Source: Streptomyces adelaidensis (GTDB lineage Bacteria > Actinomycetota > Actinomycetes > Streptomycetales > Streptomycetaceae). Taken from it: a DNA stretch of 64,000 nt. Below are positions 1-7,259 of the stretch, one piece after another. Within the stretch, counting starts at the first letter, position 1; each line of letters starts with the position of its first letter. The DNA lies in the NCBI RefSeq assembly GCF_016598475.1, contig NZ_JAEMUX010000009.1, positions 62,001 through 126,000 on the forward strand. Direction: 5' to 3'. A program made the position numbers and the translations under genes. Below the pieces are notes generated by a model. That model made no database searches. It was not told where the DNA came from and saw nothing but the letters and a program-made list of their open reading frames with translations.

Positions 1-170
1 CAGCGGTCCTCCGGCGCGACGGTCTGCCAGATACGCCGCCCGATGTCCCGCAACTGCCGCTGCTGGGTCTTGCTGAGCGCGTCGAACACACAGCGCCGTA
101 CGGCGTCGGCGTGGCCCGGCGCGCTCTCGACGGCCTTGGCGTGGCCGGCGTCCGTGAGGATGGCCAGCGT
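1..170 (-). pseudogene. MarR-family regulator, C-terminal fragment
   Basis: Read on the minus strand, an open frame gives about 56 residues starting TLAILTDAGHAKAVESAPGH and ending in QLRDIGRRIWQTVAPEDR. This matches the end of the winged helix and the C-terminal dimerisation helices of MarR-type repressors ('LTDAG.A.....P.H...VR...FD.L...Q...L'). The frame stops abruptly at 170, exactly where the IS200/IS605-type right end begins, so the DNA-binding half has been separated from it. The frame runs off the left edge of the window, so the true 3' end is not seen. It is most likely a dead fragment left by the insertion. Confidence 0.7.
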
Positions 171-340
171 TTGACTTGCTCCTCGGGCTGAAGCCTGAGG
201 ATTCTGGCCTTCTCGATCGTTGCTGTGCCGCTACGCGGCACGGGCTTGGGTCGGGAATCCGTGGCTTCCTGTTTCTTCGCGCTGTGCCGGGATTGCTCCT
301 GGTCTTACCGGCGCTCCGCAGGCCGATACCGCCAGTCCGG
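150..340 (-). ncRNA. predicted TnpB guide RNA (omega/reRNA) region
   Basis: In IS200/IS605 elements the guide RNA is made from the 3' part of tnpB through the right-end hairpin, and its last bases come from the flanking DNA. Here tnpB ends at 231, the right-end hairpin is at 181-200 and the element ends at 171. The guide would therefore be the bases below 171 read on the minus strand, inside the marR fragment. This is inferred from family architecture; the 5' boundary is a guess and no promoter or processing site was identified. Confidence 0.4.
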
Positions 341-1460
341 CGGCCGTCTTCACGTTGATCGCGGCGTTGGTGTCCCGGTCGTGGACGGTGCCGCAGGCGG
401 TACAGGTCCATTCCCGGATGTTCAAGGGTTTGGGTCCGTCCTTGAGGCCGCAGGTCGAGCAGATTTGGGAGGTCGGTGTGAACCGGCCGATCTTGACCAG
501 GGTGCGGCCGTACCGGGCCGCTTTGTACTCCAGCATGCTGATGAACGAGGACCATCCGGCGTCGTGCACGGACTTGGCCAGCTTCGTGCGGGCCAGTCCC
601 GCCACCGACAGGTCCTCCACAGCGATCCCTTGGTTCTCGGAGATCAGCCTGGTGGAGAGCTGGTGGTGGAACTCATGACGGGCGTCGGTGACCTTGGCGT
701 GGGCGCGGGCGACCTTCAGGCGGGTCTTTTCGCGGTTCTTGCTTCCCTTCTGCTTGCGGGACAGCTCCCGTTGGGCCTTCTTCAGCTTCTTCTCCGCGCG
801 CCGCAGGAAGCGCGGGGAGTCGATCTTCGTGCCGTCGGACAGGACCGCGAAGTGGGTCAGGCCGAGGTCGATGCCGATGGTGCGGTCGTTTTCGGGCATC
901 CGGGCCTGGTCGGCGGCGGGGTCGGTGTCGATGACGAAGGAGGCGAAGTACCGCCCGGCCGCGTCCTTGATGACGGTGACGGAGCTGGGGGTGGCGGGCA
1001 GGGTCCGGGACCATTTCACCTTCACCTTGCCGATCTTCGGCAGGTTCAGACGGCCGCTGTCGGTGATGTTCCAGCGGGCGTTGGCGGTGAACCGGATCGA
1101 CTGCCTGGCATCCTTACGGGACTTGAACCGTGGTGCTCCCACCTTCGGTCCCTTGCGATCGCCCTTGAGGGAGGCGAAGAAGTTGCGGTACGCGGTCTCG
1201 ACGTCCCGCAGGGACTGCTGGAGCACCACCGCGGATACCTCACCCAGCCAGGACCGCTCCACCGTCTGCTTCGCCTCGGTAATCAACCTCTTCGACAGCT
1301 CTGCGGCCTTGGGGAACGGCTGCTCGGCCTTTCGGGCGTCTTCACGGGCTCGGACCGCGTCGTTGAACACGACTCGGGCGCACCCGAACTCCCTCGCCAA
1401 CGCCCTCTGTTGGCCGGTGTCCGGGTACAACCTGAAGGAGTACCGGAGCTGCATGGCCAT
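231..1460 (-). CDS. tnpB: TnpB RNA-guided endonuclease (OrfB, IS605-type)
   Basis: About 409 residues, full family length. All expected motifs are present: an N-terminal helical domain beginning MQLRYSFRLYP, RuvC acidic residues D198 in TIGIDLGL, E282 in IAVEDLS and D363 in HDRDTNAAIN, and a zinc ribbon of C334-x2-C337 and C353-x2-C356. TnpB makes RNA-guided double-strand breaks near the transposon's own target motif and helps retain the element; it is not needed for transposition. I chose the ATG at 1460 because family members start at MQLRY; an in-frame ATG at 1490 would run into the tnpA start. The catalytic triad is intact, so the protein is probably active. Confidence 0.85.
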   Translation of the reverse strand: MAMQLRYSFRLYPDTGQQRALAREFGCARVVFNDAVRAREDARKAEQPFPKAAELSKRLITEAKQTVERSWLGEVSAVVLQQSLRDVETAYRNFFASLKGDRKGPKVGAPRFKSRKDARQSIRFTANARWNITDSGRLNLPKIGKVKVKWSRTLPATPSSVTVIKDAAGRYFASFVIDTDPAADQARMPENDRTIGIDLGLTHFAVLSDGTKIDSPRFLRRAEKKLKKAQRELSRKQKGSKNREKTRLKVARAHAKVTDARHEFHHQLSTRLISENQGIAVEDLSVAGLARTKLAKSVHDAGWSSFISMLEYKAARYGRTLVKIGRFTPTSQICSTCGLKDGPKPLNIREWTCTACGTVHDRDTNAAINVKTAAGLAVSACGAPVRPGAIPAQREETGSHGFPTQARAA

Positions 1461-1479
1461 CACGATACATACTTGGGTT

Positions 1480-1896
1480 ATGGGCGACATGCAGAAGATC
1501 AGAACTGGTAGGCACTGCGTTTTCGTGATGCATGTTCACTTGGTCTTCGTGACCAAGTTCCGGCACGAGGTGTTCACCGATGCCCACTTGAGGCGCATGG
1601 AAGAGATCATGCGGTCGGTGTGTACGGACTTCGAATGCGAGCTGGTGGAGTTCAACGGCGAGAACAGCCACGTCCACCTGCTGGTGAACTTCCCGCCCAA
1701 GGTCGCCGTGACCAAACTGGTCAACTCCCTCAAGGGCGTCTCCTCCCGCCGCCTACGCCAGGAGTTCCCCGACCTGGTACGCCACTACTGGCGGGCCAAC
1801 AAGCTCTGGTCCGGGTCCTACTTCGCCGGAACCGTCGGAGGCGCCCCGCTCAGCGCGGTCAGGCAGTACGTCGAACAGCAGAACCGGCCCGTATGA
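1480..1896 (+). CDS. tnpA: IS200-family Y1 (HUH) transposase
   Basis: 138 residues, the usual size of Y1 transposases. The HUH metal-binding motif is H64-V-H66 (ENSHVHLLVNFPP) and the single catalytic tyrosine is Y130 in AVRQYVEQQ. These enzymes excise and insert single-stranded DNA at hairpin ends as dimers. Start: ATG at 1480 is followed by a second ATG at 1489 and by MHVHLVF at 1534. The family often begins near that last methionine, so the start is uncertain by up to 18 codons. Its start lies 19 bp from that of tnpB on the other strand, leaving almost no room for separate promoters. Confidence 0.85.
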   Translation: MGDMQKIRTGRHCVFVMHVHLVFVTKFRHEVFTDAHLRRMEEIMRSVCTDFECELVEFNGENSHVHLLVNFPPKVAVTKLVNSLKGVSSRRLRQEFPDLVRHYWRANKLWSGSYFAGTVGGAPLSAVRQYVEQQNRPV

Positions 1897-1902
1897 GCAC
1901 CA

Positions 1903-1999
1903 CCCGGCTCCGCCGGGAGAAGCCCTCGCGACGCTCCGCGCCGCAGGCAAAGAATTGCGGTGTCCGGCTCCGCCGGACCTGAATCCGCGACGCTCCGCG
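1903..1999. repeat. IS left-end hairpin, tandemly duplicated
   Basis: Two perfect hairpins with the same core (CGGCTCCGCCG) lie at 1903-1917 and 1962-1978. Each is followed by the same block CGCGACGCTCCGCG, at 1927-1940 and 1986-1999. The repeat period is 59 bases. The second copy ends exactly at the inferred border of the element, so the inner copy looks like a duplicated left end. Confidence 0.6.
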
Positions 2000-2295
2000 T
2001 CTTCCAGCTCCAGGCCGAGCAGAAACTTCCAGTCCATCCGGGCCCGCACCTGGTCAGCGGCCTGCCGATCGGTCAGCCCCTCCGCATACTGCAACACCGA
2101 CACCAGCGCCAACGCCCCAGGTGAAACGGCAGGACGCCCCCGGGCAGGAAACGCCCCGGCAACCGCCTCGTCCTCAAACAACGGGCCCAACGCCTCCCGG
2201 ATCCGCACCGCGAACGTCCCCTTGGGAAACGCCGCCCGCACCACCCGCGCCGTCAGCTCCGGCACTCCCTGACCAGCCCGCCACTCCAGCGACAT
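2000..2295 (-). pseudogene. IS1182-type transposase, N-terminal fragment
   Basis: About 99 residues starting MSLEWRAGQGVPELTARVVR, with the features of IS1182-family transposase N-termini: a long helical stretch, then QYAEGLTDRQAADQVRARM and DWKFLLGLELED. The frame is lost at 2000, where the IS200/IS605 left end begins; the catalytic DDE core is absent. A CACGAC hexamer repeated four times (2315-2338) lies just upstream, and the stretch to about 2430 may contain the outer end of the same IS. Confidence 0.7.
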
Positions 2296-2503
2296 CCTTC
2301 CCGGCCCTCCCGCCCACGACCACGACCACGACCACGACCACCATGGAGGACCATCGACACAGACCCTGCTCGAATCACGCTTTTCTCAGCAGAGTCCTGA
2401 AGGCCGATGCACTGCAAGTGAATTCCGGTAGCGCCCGTCGGAGGGGTCCGGCGTACGGCGCACCCAGCCGCTCTTCTCCAGCCGCTTCCGGGACGGGAGA
2501 GAG

Positions 2504-3832
2504 TCACCAGGCGAGTTCGAGGCGCTCCGGGGAGCGGTGGATCAGTGTCGGGCGCATCGTGATCTGTTGGCCCTCCGCGAGCCGTAGGCCAGGAAGGCGG
2601 CTGGTCAGGAGTTCCAGGGTGATGCGAAGTTGTTCGCGGGCGAGTTGGGAGCCGGGGCAGGTGTGGACGCCGAAGCCGAAGGAGAGGTGGCGGCCGGTGG
2701 GGTGGCGGGTGATGTCGAAGTCGTCGGGGCGCGGGTGGCGTGCCTCGTCGCGGTTGGCGCCACCGAAGGCGAGGAACACCTGTGCCCCGGCCGGGAGTTC
2801 GGTGCCGGCGAGGGTGACCCGGCGGGTCGTGATCCGGCGGAAGCCCTGCAACGCGGTGTCGTAGCGGGCGGCTTCCTCGATGGCGGCCGGGATGCGCTCC
2901 GGTTCGGCGCAGAGCAGTTCCCACTGCCTGCGGTCGCGCAGGAGGTGCAGGAAGGTGGTCCCGATGAGGGCCGTCGTGGTCAGGTGCCCGGCGATGAGCA
3001 GGTTCTGCAAGTGGCCGACGACCTGGTGTCGGTGATCGAGTGTCAGCTCGTCCTCGTCCGGGCCCGTGACGGACGCGATGAGTTCGCTGCCCAGATCCTC
3101 GCGCGGGTCCGCGTGCCGGGCGCGGACGAACGCGTCGAGACGGTGGGCCGTGGCGACCACGTCCTCGGCCGTCGCGATCTGTTCGGCCTCCGTCATGGGC
3201 CGGAAGAGCAGTTGCTCGGCGCGGTGGCCGCCGTCGACCAGCGCCGGTACGTCGTCCGGGTCGAAGCCGACGAGGCGCCCGATGACATCCCCCGGCAGCC
3301 GGCCGGCGTAGGCGGACATCAGCTCGACCCGGCCGCCCTCGCCGTCCGGTACGCCCGGTCCGTCCTCGCCGTCCTCCTTGTGCCGCGCGCCGTCCTTGAT
3401 GAAGCCGTCGATCAGGGCGGTCGCCCGCTCCGTGGCGTACGGCACGACGGCCGCGACCCTCGCCGGAGACAGGCCCCGCACGATGGGGGCCCGAAGCTCC
3501 TGATGCAGGGTCCCGTCGGCGGAGACCACGACGGGGCGGCCGCCGAAGCCGCCGGCGAGGACGGCCAGGGCGGCGGGGGCGGGCAGTACGTCCGGGCGCA
3601 GTGCGTTGGCGGACGAGAAGTCCTCCGGGCGCCGTAACACCTCTCGTACGTCGGCGTCCCGGGCGACCAGCCAGGAGTCCAGCTCGGGGACATGGGTCAG
3701 GCCGTCCGCCGCCCGGGCCCGCGCGTAGTGCGGGTACGGGTCCCGCTGCAACTCGTCGAGCTTGTCGTGCGGTTCGGAGTCCACGGGAGCACCTTCCGGC
3801 CGGCGGAGCGCGGGGCGTGCGGTCGCGCTCAT
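2504..3832 (-). CDS. cytochrome P450
   Basis: 442 residues, normal for a soluble actinobacterial P450. The heme-binding loop is FGFGVHTCPGSQLAR with C392 as thiolate ligand. The I-helix has AGHLTTTAL, so the acid of the usual A-G-x-D/E-T is replaced and oxygen activation may be atypical. The K-helix EEAARYD and the following F-R-R-I segment fit. The protein needs separate ferredoxin and reductase partners, none of which lies next to it. Substrate unknown. A methyltransferase and an SRPBCC gene are 0.2-0.7 kb away on the other strand, but no core biosynthetic gene is nearby. Confidence 0.9.
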   Translation of the reverse strand: MSATARPALRRPEGAPVDSEPHDKLDELQRDPYPHYARARAADGLTHVPELDSWLVARDADVREVLRRPEDFSSANALRPDVLPAPAALAVLAGGFGGRPVVVSADGTLHQELRAPIVRGLSPARVAAVVPYATERATALIDGFIKDGARHKEDGEDGPGVPDGEGGRVELMSAYAGRLPGDVIGRLVGFDPDDVPALVDGGHRAEQLLFRPMTEAEQIATAEDVVATAHRLDAFVRARHADPREDLGSELIASVTGPDEDELTLDHRHQVVGHLQNLLIAGHLTTTALIGTTFLHLLRDRRQWELLCAEPERIPAAIEEAARYDTALQGFRRITTRRVTLAGTELPAGAQVFLAFGGANRDEARHPRPDDFDITRHPTGRHLSFGFGVHTCPGSQLAREQLRITLELLTSRLPGLRLAEGQQITMRPTLIHRSPERLELAW

Positions 3833-4024
3833 GGTGCCGTATGGCGAGGTGGCGCGGTAGAGGATCCGCCGCGGAACGGCCCGGCGGGTCGGCCGTCCGG
3901 GGCGGGACGGTCAGAACACCACGGTCGAGCCTTCGCGGCCGGTCGCGGGTGCCGAGTTGGGCGCCGTCGGTGAAGGGGTCGGACGACGCTCTCGGGGCGC
4001 CCGTACCGTCCATAATTGTTCGCT

Positions 4025-4030
4025 TACGAT
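4025..4030 (+). promoter_or_regulatory. candidate -10 box of a leaderless gene
   Basis: TACGAT is followed six bases later by the GTG at 4037, the spacing expected for leaderless transcription in actinobacteria. No convincing -35 box is visible upstream. Confidence 0.35.
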
Positions 4031-4036
4031 CACCCT

Positions 4037-4498
4037 GTGGTTCTCATCCTCCTCGAACGCCTCCCCCGGCTCCCCGCCGACCGCGCCTGGCAGCGCCTCA
4101 CCGACTGGCACCGGCACGCCGAGGTCGTCCCGCTGACGCGCGTCACCGTGAGCACGCCTGCGCCGACCGGCGCGGGCACCGTGTTCGTGGCCCGTAGCGG
4201 CCTCGGCCCGCTCGCCTTCGACGACCCGATGGAGGTCGCGGTCTGGCAGCCGCCGGAGGGTGCGGTCGCGGGGAGGTGCCGCCTCGTCAAACATGGTTCG
4301 TTCGTGACCGGGTGGGCGGAGATCGAGGTCCATCCCCGCGGCGACGGCGCGTCCCGCGTGGTGTGGCGCGAGGACCTGCGGGTGCGGTGGCTGCCGGGGC
4401 TCTTCGACCGGCCGCTGGGGTGGCTGGCCCGGCAGATGTTCGGGCGGGCGATGGACGGGCTGCTGAGGACTCCGGAAGGGCGTCCCCTCGGCCGGTGA
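4037..4498 (+). CDS. SRPBCC-fold (polyketide cyclase-like) protein
   Basis: 153 residues from the GTG at 4037; a TTG at 4016 would add seven. The sequence fits the START/SRPBCC helix-grip fold: an N-terminal strand with ILLERLPRLPADRAWQRLTD, a mid-protein strand pair ending in SFVTGWAEIEV and a C-terminal helix with LGWLARQMFGRAMD. Members bind hydrophobic ligands or act as small cyclases; the ligand cannot be told from sequence. It ends 38 bp before the methyltransferase start, but that gene has its own promoter. I prefer GTG 4037 because a -10 box lies six bases before it. Confidence 0.7.
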   Translation: MVLILLERLPRLPADRAWQRLTDWHRHAEVVPLTRVTVSTPAPTGAGTVFVARSGLGPLAFDDPMEVAVWQPPEGAVAGRCRLVKHGSFVTGWAEIEVHPRGDGASRVVWREDLRVRWLPGLFDRPLGWLARQMFGRAMDGLLRTPEGRPLGR

Positions 4499-4506
4499 CC
4501 GCGTCA

Positions 4507-4529
4507 TTGTCAGACCCTCCGGCTAGCGT
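4507..4529 (+). promoter_or_regulatory. candidate RecA-independent DNA-damage (PafBC-type) promoter
   Basis: TTGTCAGAC (4507-4515), eight spacer bases, then TAGCGT (4524-4529). This fits the mycobacterial RecA-NDp layout TTGTCRGTG-N8-TAnnnT except at two of the nine upstream positions. The ATG at 4537 follows after seven bases, so the transcript would be leaderless. Function is inferred from pattern only. Confidence 0.45.
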
Positions 4530-4536
4530 CCCGACC

Positions 4537-5184
4537 ATGACCACTCACCATCCGCACGCCACCCGAGACTCGTACGACACCGTCGCCGCCGACTACGAGA
4601 AGCTGCTGAGAGACGAGTTGGCGAACAGCCCGTTCGAGCGGGCCATTCTGGGGGTGTTCGCCGAGCGGGTGCTGGGCGCCGGGGGCGGACGCGTCGCGGA
4701 CCTGGGGTGCGGTCCGGGGCGGGTCACCGGGCATCTGGCCTCGCTGGGGCTCGACATCTGCGGGATCGACCTCTCACCGGAGATGGTGGCCGTGGCCCGC
4801 TGGGCCCACCCCGGGCTGCGGTTCGACGTGGGCACGATGACCGCGCTCGACTTCGAGGACGGCTCCCTCGCCGGCGCCCTCGCCTGGTACTCCACGGTGC
4901 ACACCCCGCCTGCCGAACTCCCGGTGATGTTCGCCGAGTTCCACCGTGTCCTTGCCCCGGGCGGCCTCCTCGCCCTGGCCTACAAGGTCGGCGACGAGTC
5001 CGTACACCTGTCGCACGCGTACGGCCACGCCCTCGACCTCGACGTCTACCGCTTCCCACCGGAACGGATCGCCGAACTGCTGGGGGACGCCGGGCTGGTC
5101 GAGTCGGCGCGGCTGGTGCGGGAGGCCGACGGGCCGACGGCGAATACCCCGCAGGCGTATGTGCTGGCGCGCAAGCCGGAGTGA
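4537..5184 (+). CDS. class I SAM-dependent methyltransferase
   Basis: 215 residues with a Rossmann methyltransferase fold. Motif I is VADLGCGPGRVTGHL (around residues 48-62), the acidic end of strand 2 is CGIDLSPEMV, and a motif near residue 111 reads GALAWYSTVHT. The substrate acceptor is unknown; this subgroup often methylates small molecules. The start ATG at 4537 lies seven bases after a -10 box, with no ribosome-binding site, consistent with a leaderless mRNA. The PafBC-like promoter would make it a damage-inducible gene if real. Confidence 0.85.
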   Translation: MTTHHPHATRDSYDTVAADYEKLLRDELANSPFERAILGVFAERVLGAGGGRVADLGCGPGRVTGHLASLGLDICGIDLSPEMVAVARWAHPGLRFDVGTMTALDFEDGSLAGALAWYSTVHTPPAELPVMFAEFHRVLAPGGLLALAYKVGDESVHLSHAYGHALDLDVYRFPPERIAELLGDAGLVESARLVREADGPTANTPQAYVLARKPE

Positions 5185-5214
5185 ACTGTCGGGAGCCCGG
5201 CGGACGGGGCCGGG

Positions 5215-5976
5215 TCAGGAGGCGCTCGGGTCCCCGTTCCGGCCGGCGGCCAGGCCGTCCCGGCGATCGCGGTCGCCGTCGCCCGTGGTGCTGAGGAGGG
5301 TGTCGCAGATCTCGCGGAGCTTGTCGGTGGCCTGCTTGGAGAAGAGTCCGCAGAGCCCGGCGATGCCGGAGAAGCCGTACGGGTTGGTCGCGCCGGCGCC
5401 GGAGCTGCCGGCGAACAGGCCGCCGCGCAGCAGGAGATAGACGAGGAGGGCCAGGGCCACGCCGATGCCCGCGCGCAGCAGGTACCACCACAGCCAGCTC
5501 GCGTACAGGCGCCGGTTGCCGACGTAGGTCGCGAACGAGGTCGCCGCGTGGACGAAGCTGCCGAGCGCGCTGCACACGACCACGGCGAGCAGCATCGCGG
5601 TGTCGGCGGTCAGCGACCACTCGCCGAGGCCGAAGGGCGACCATCGCGCGGTGGCCGTGACGCCGGCCCCGGGCTCGACCGTCGTGAGCACGACCGGCCA
5701 GAGGGTGACGAGGGCGCCGCAGACGAAGACGACATCGGCCAGGAGGAAGAGCCCCAGCACGGTCGTCGCCGTCGTCGACAGCCGCCTGTCCCGGGTGCCG
5801 CCACCCTCGGCGCCGCCGTCGGCACCGGCCTCGGTCGAACCGTTGTCCGCGCCCGAGCCGGAGCCCGAGCCGCCGTCCTCGCCGTGCGGGCCCTCCGGCC
5901 CCCTACCGCCCTCCGGACCGTCCGGGCCCTCGTCCATGTCCCCGCTCGTGCCCCGCTCGATGCTCGTCGTGCTCAA
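5215..5976 (-). CDS. hypothetical membrane protein with acidic Gly-rich N-terminus
   Basis: 253 residues, family not recognised. Residues 1-63 are a low-complexity Gly/Glu/Asp tail. Three hydrophobic segments follow: VLGLFLLADVVFVCGALVTL (about 74-93), a second around residues 127-145 with AMLLAVVVCSALGSF, and a third around 168-185 with GIGVALALLVYLLL. The C-terminal part contains ATDKLREICDTLL and a charged tail. The second cytoplasmic stretch NRRLYASWLWWYLLR suggests several membrane contacts. It converges with the methyltransferase gene with a gap of 30 bp. Confidence 0.65.
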   Translation of the reverse strand: MSTTSIERGTSGDMDEGPDGPEGGRGPEGPHGEDGGSGSGSGADNGSTEAGADGGAEGGGTRDRRLSTTATTVLGLFLLADVVFVCGALVTLWPVVLTTVEPGAGVTATARWSPFGLGEWSLTADTAMLLAVVVCSALGSFVHAATSFATYVGNRRLYASWLWWYLLRAGIGVALALLVYLLLRGGLFAGSSGAGATNPYGFSGIAGLCGLFSKQATDKLREICDTLLSTTGDGDRDRRDGLAAGRNGDPSAS

Positions 5977-6050
5977 GTGTCCGCCCCCGATGTGCTGTTG
6001 CCGTATCGCAAACGGTCGACCCTGCCGCCCCGGCGGTCAAGTCACGAGTC

Positions 6051-7205
6051 TCAGGAGACCCGCAGACTCGGCAGTTCCACGACGCCGGGAGGGCCGTCGT
6101 GGTGGATCGGTGTGTGCGCGCCGGTCAGTGGCACTCCGCTGCCGCCACGCCGGTCGGCGACGATCTCGGCGGCGATGGACAGGGCCGTCTCCTCCGGTGT
6201 GCGGGCGCCGAGGTCGAGGCCGATGGGGGACCTGAGCCGCGCCAACTCCAGCTCGGTGACGCCGACTTGGCGCAGCCGGGCGTTGCGGTCGAGGTGGGTG
6301 CGGCGGGAGCCCATGGCGCCGACGTAGGCGACGGGGAGCCGCAGGGCGAGCCGGAGGAGGGGTATGTCGAACTTGGCGTCGTGGGTGAGGACGCAGAGGA
6401 CCGTGCGGGCGTCCACCGCTGTCCGCTCCAGGTATGTGTGGGGCCACTCGACGACGATCTCGTCGGCCTCCGGGAAGCGGGTGCGGGTGGCGAAGACGGG
6501 GCGGGCGTCGCAGACGGTCACGTGATGGCCGAGGAACTTGCCGACCCGGACCAGCGCGGAGGCGAAGTCGATCGCACCGAAGACGATCATGCGGGGCGGT
6601 GGGACGGACGACTCGACCAGCACGGTGAGCGGTGCTCCGCAGCGTGAGCCCTGCTCTCCGATCTCCAGGGTGCCGGTGCGGCCGGCGTCGAGGAGGGCAC
6701 GGGCCTCGGCGGCGACCGTGCGGTCCAGTTCGGGGTGCGCGCCGAACCCGCCGTCGTACGAGCCGTCCGGGCGGACCACCAGGGCGAGGCCCCCGAGGTC
6801 CGCCGGGCCGGACACGATCCGGGCCAGCGCGGCGGCCTCCCCGCGCACGGCGGCCGCGAGCGCGGTGGCGACCACCGGGCGGACGGGGTCGCCGACGCGC
6901 ACCGGGGTGACGAGGATGTCGATGACGCCGCCGCAGGTCAGGCCGACGGCGAAGGCGTCCTCGTCGCTGTAGCCGAACCGTTCGAGGACCGGCTCGCCGT
7001 CCGCCAGCGCCTGCCCGCACAGCTCGTGGACGGCGCCCTCCACACAGCCGCCGGAGACCGAGCCGATCGCCGTGCCGTCGGCGTCCACCGCGAGAGCGGC
7101 GCCCGGCAGGCGGGGCGCGCTGCCGCTGACGGCCACCACGGTGGCCACGGCGAAGTCACGTCCCTGCTCGACCCACCGGTGCAGCTCCTCGGCGATGTCC
7201 AGCAT
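6051..7205 (-). CDS. xdhC: XdhC/CoxI-family molybdenum cofactor insertion protein
   Basis: 384 residues. The N-terminal XdhC/CoxI domain has AVATVVAVSGSAPRLPGA, GSVSGGCVEG and GLTCGG; the C-terminal Rossmann-like domain has VFGAIDFASALVRVGKFLG and a conserved AYVGAMGSRR. XdhC binds molybdenum cofactor, stabilises its sulfurated form and delivers it to xanthine dehydrogenase; it is not a subunit of the enzyme. It is the last gene of the minus-strand purine block, 54 bp after the permease, which supports co-transcription. Confidence 0.9.
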   Translation of the reverse strand: MLDIAEELHRWVEQGRDFAVATVVAVSGSAPRLPGAALAVDADGTAIGSVSGGCVEGAVHELCGQALADGEPVLERFGYSDEDAFAVGLTCGGVIDILVTPVRVGDPVRPVVATALAAAVRGEAAALARIVSGPADLGGLALVVRPDGSYDGGFGAHPELDRTVAAEARALLDAGRTGTLEIGEQGSRCGAPLTVLVESSVPPPRMIVFGAIDFASALVRVGKFLGHHVTVCDARPVFATRTRFPEADEIVVEWPHTYLERTAVDARTVLCVLTHDAKFDIPLLRLALRLPVAYVGAMGSRRTHLDRNARLRQVGVTELELARLRSPIGLDLGARTPEETALSIAAEIVADRRGGSGVPLTGAHTPIHHDGPPGVVELPSLRVS

Positions 7206-7259
7206 CTCTCGGTCTCCTTAAGCGCGGTTGTTGCGTGGACGGTACTTGGCGGGCGGCCT

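Larger units (their letters stand above)
171..1999. mobile_element. IS200/IS605-type insertion sequence, complete
   Basis: The element carries a Y1 transposase gene (plus strand) and a TnpB gene (minus strand) that start back to back about 20 bp apart, the divergent IS605 arrangement. The right end (tnpB side) closes with a subterminal hairpin at 181-200 followed by TTGAC at 171-175 (GTCAA on the element's strand). The left end (tnpA side) has hairpins at 1903-1917 and 1962-1978. The marR frame ends at 170 and a transposase frame of another family resumes at 2000, which fixes both borders closely. The flanks belong to unrelated genes, so the original target site cannot be rebuilt from this window. 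Confidence 0.8.

Noticed and set aside
2504-5184. P450, SRPBCC protein and methyltransferase as a natural-product gene cluster
   Set aside because: No polyketide synthase, NRPS, terpene synthase or RiPP precursor is nearby, the genes are on different strands, and at least one has its own promoter.
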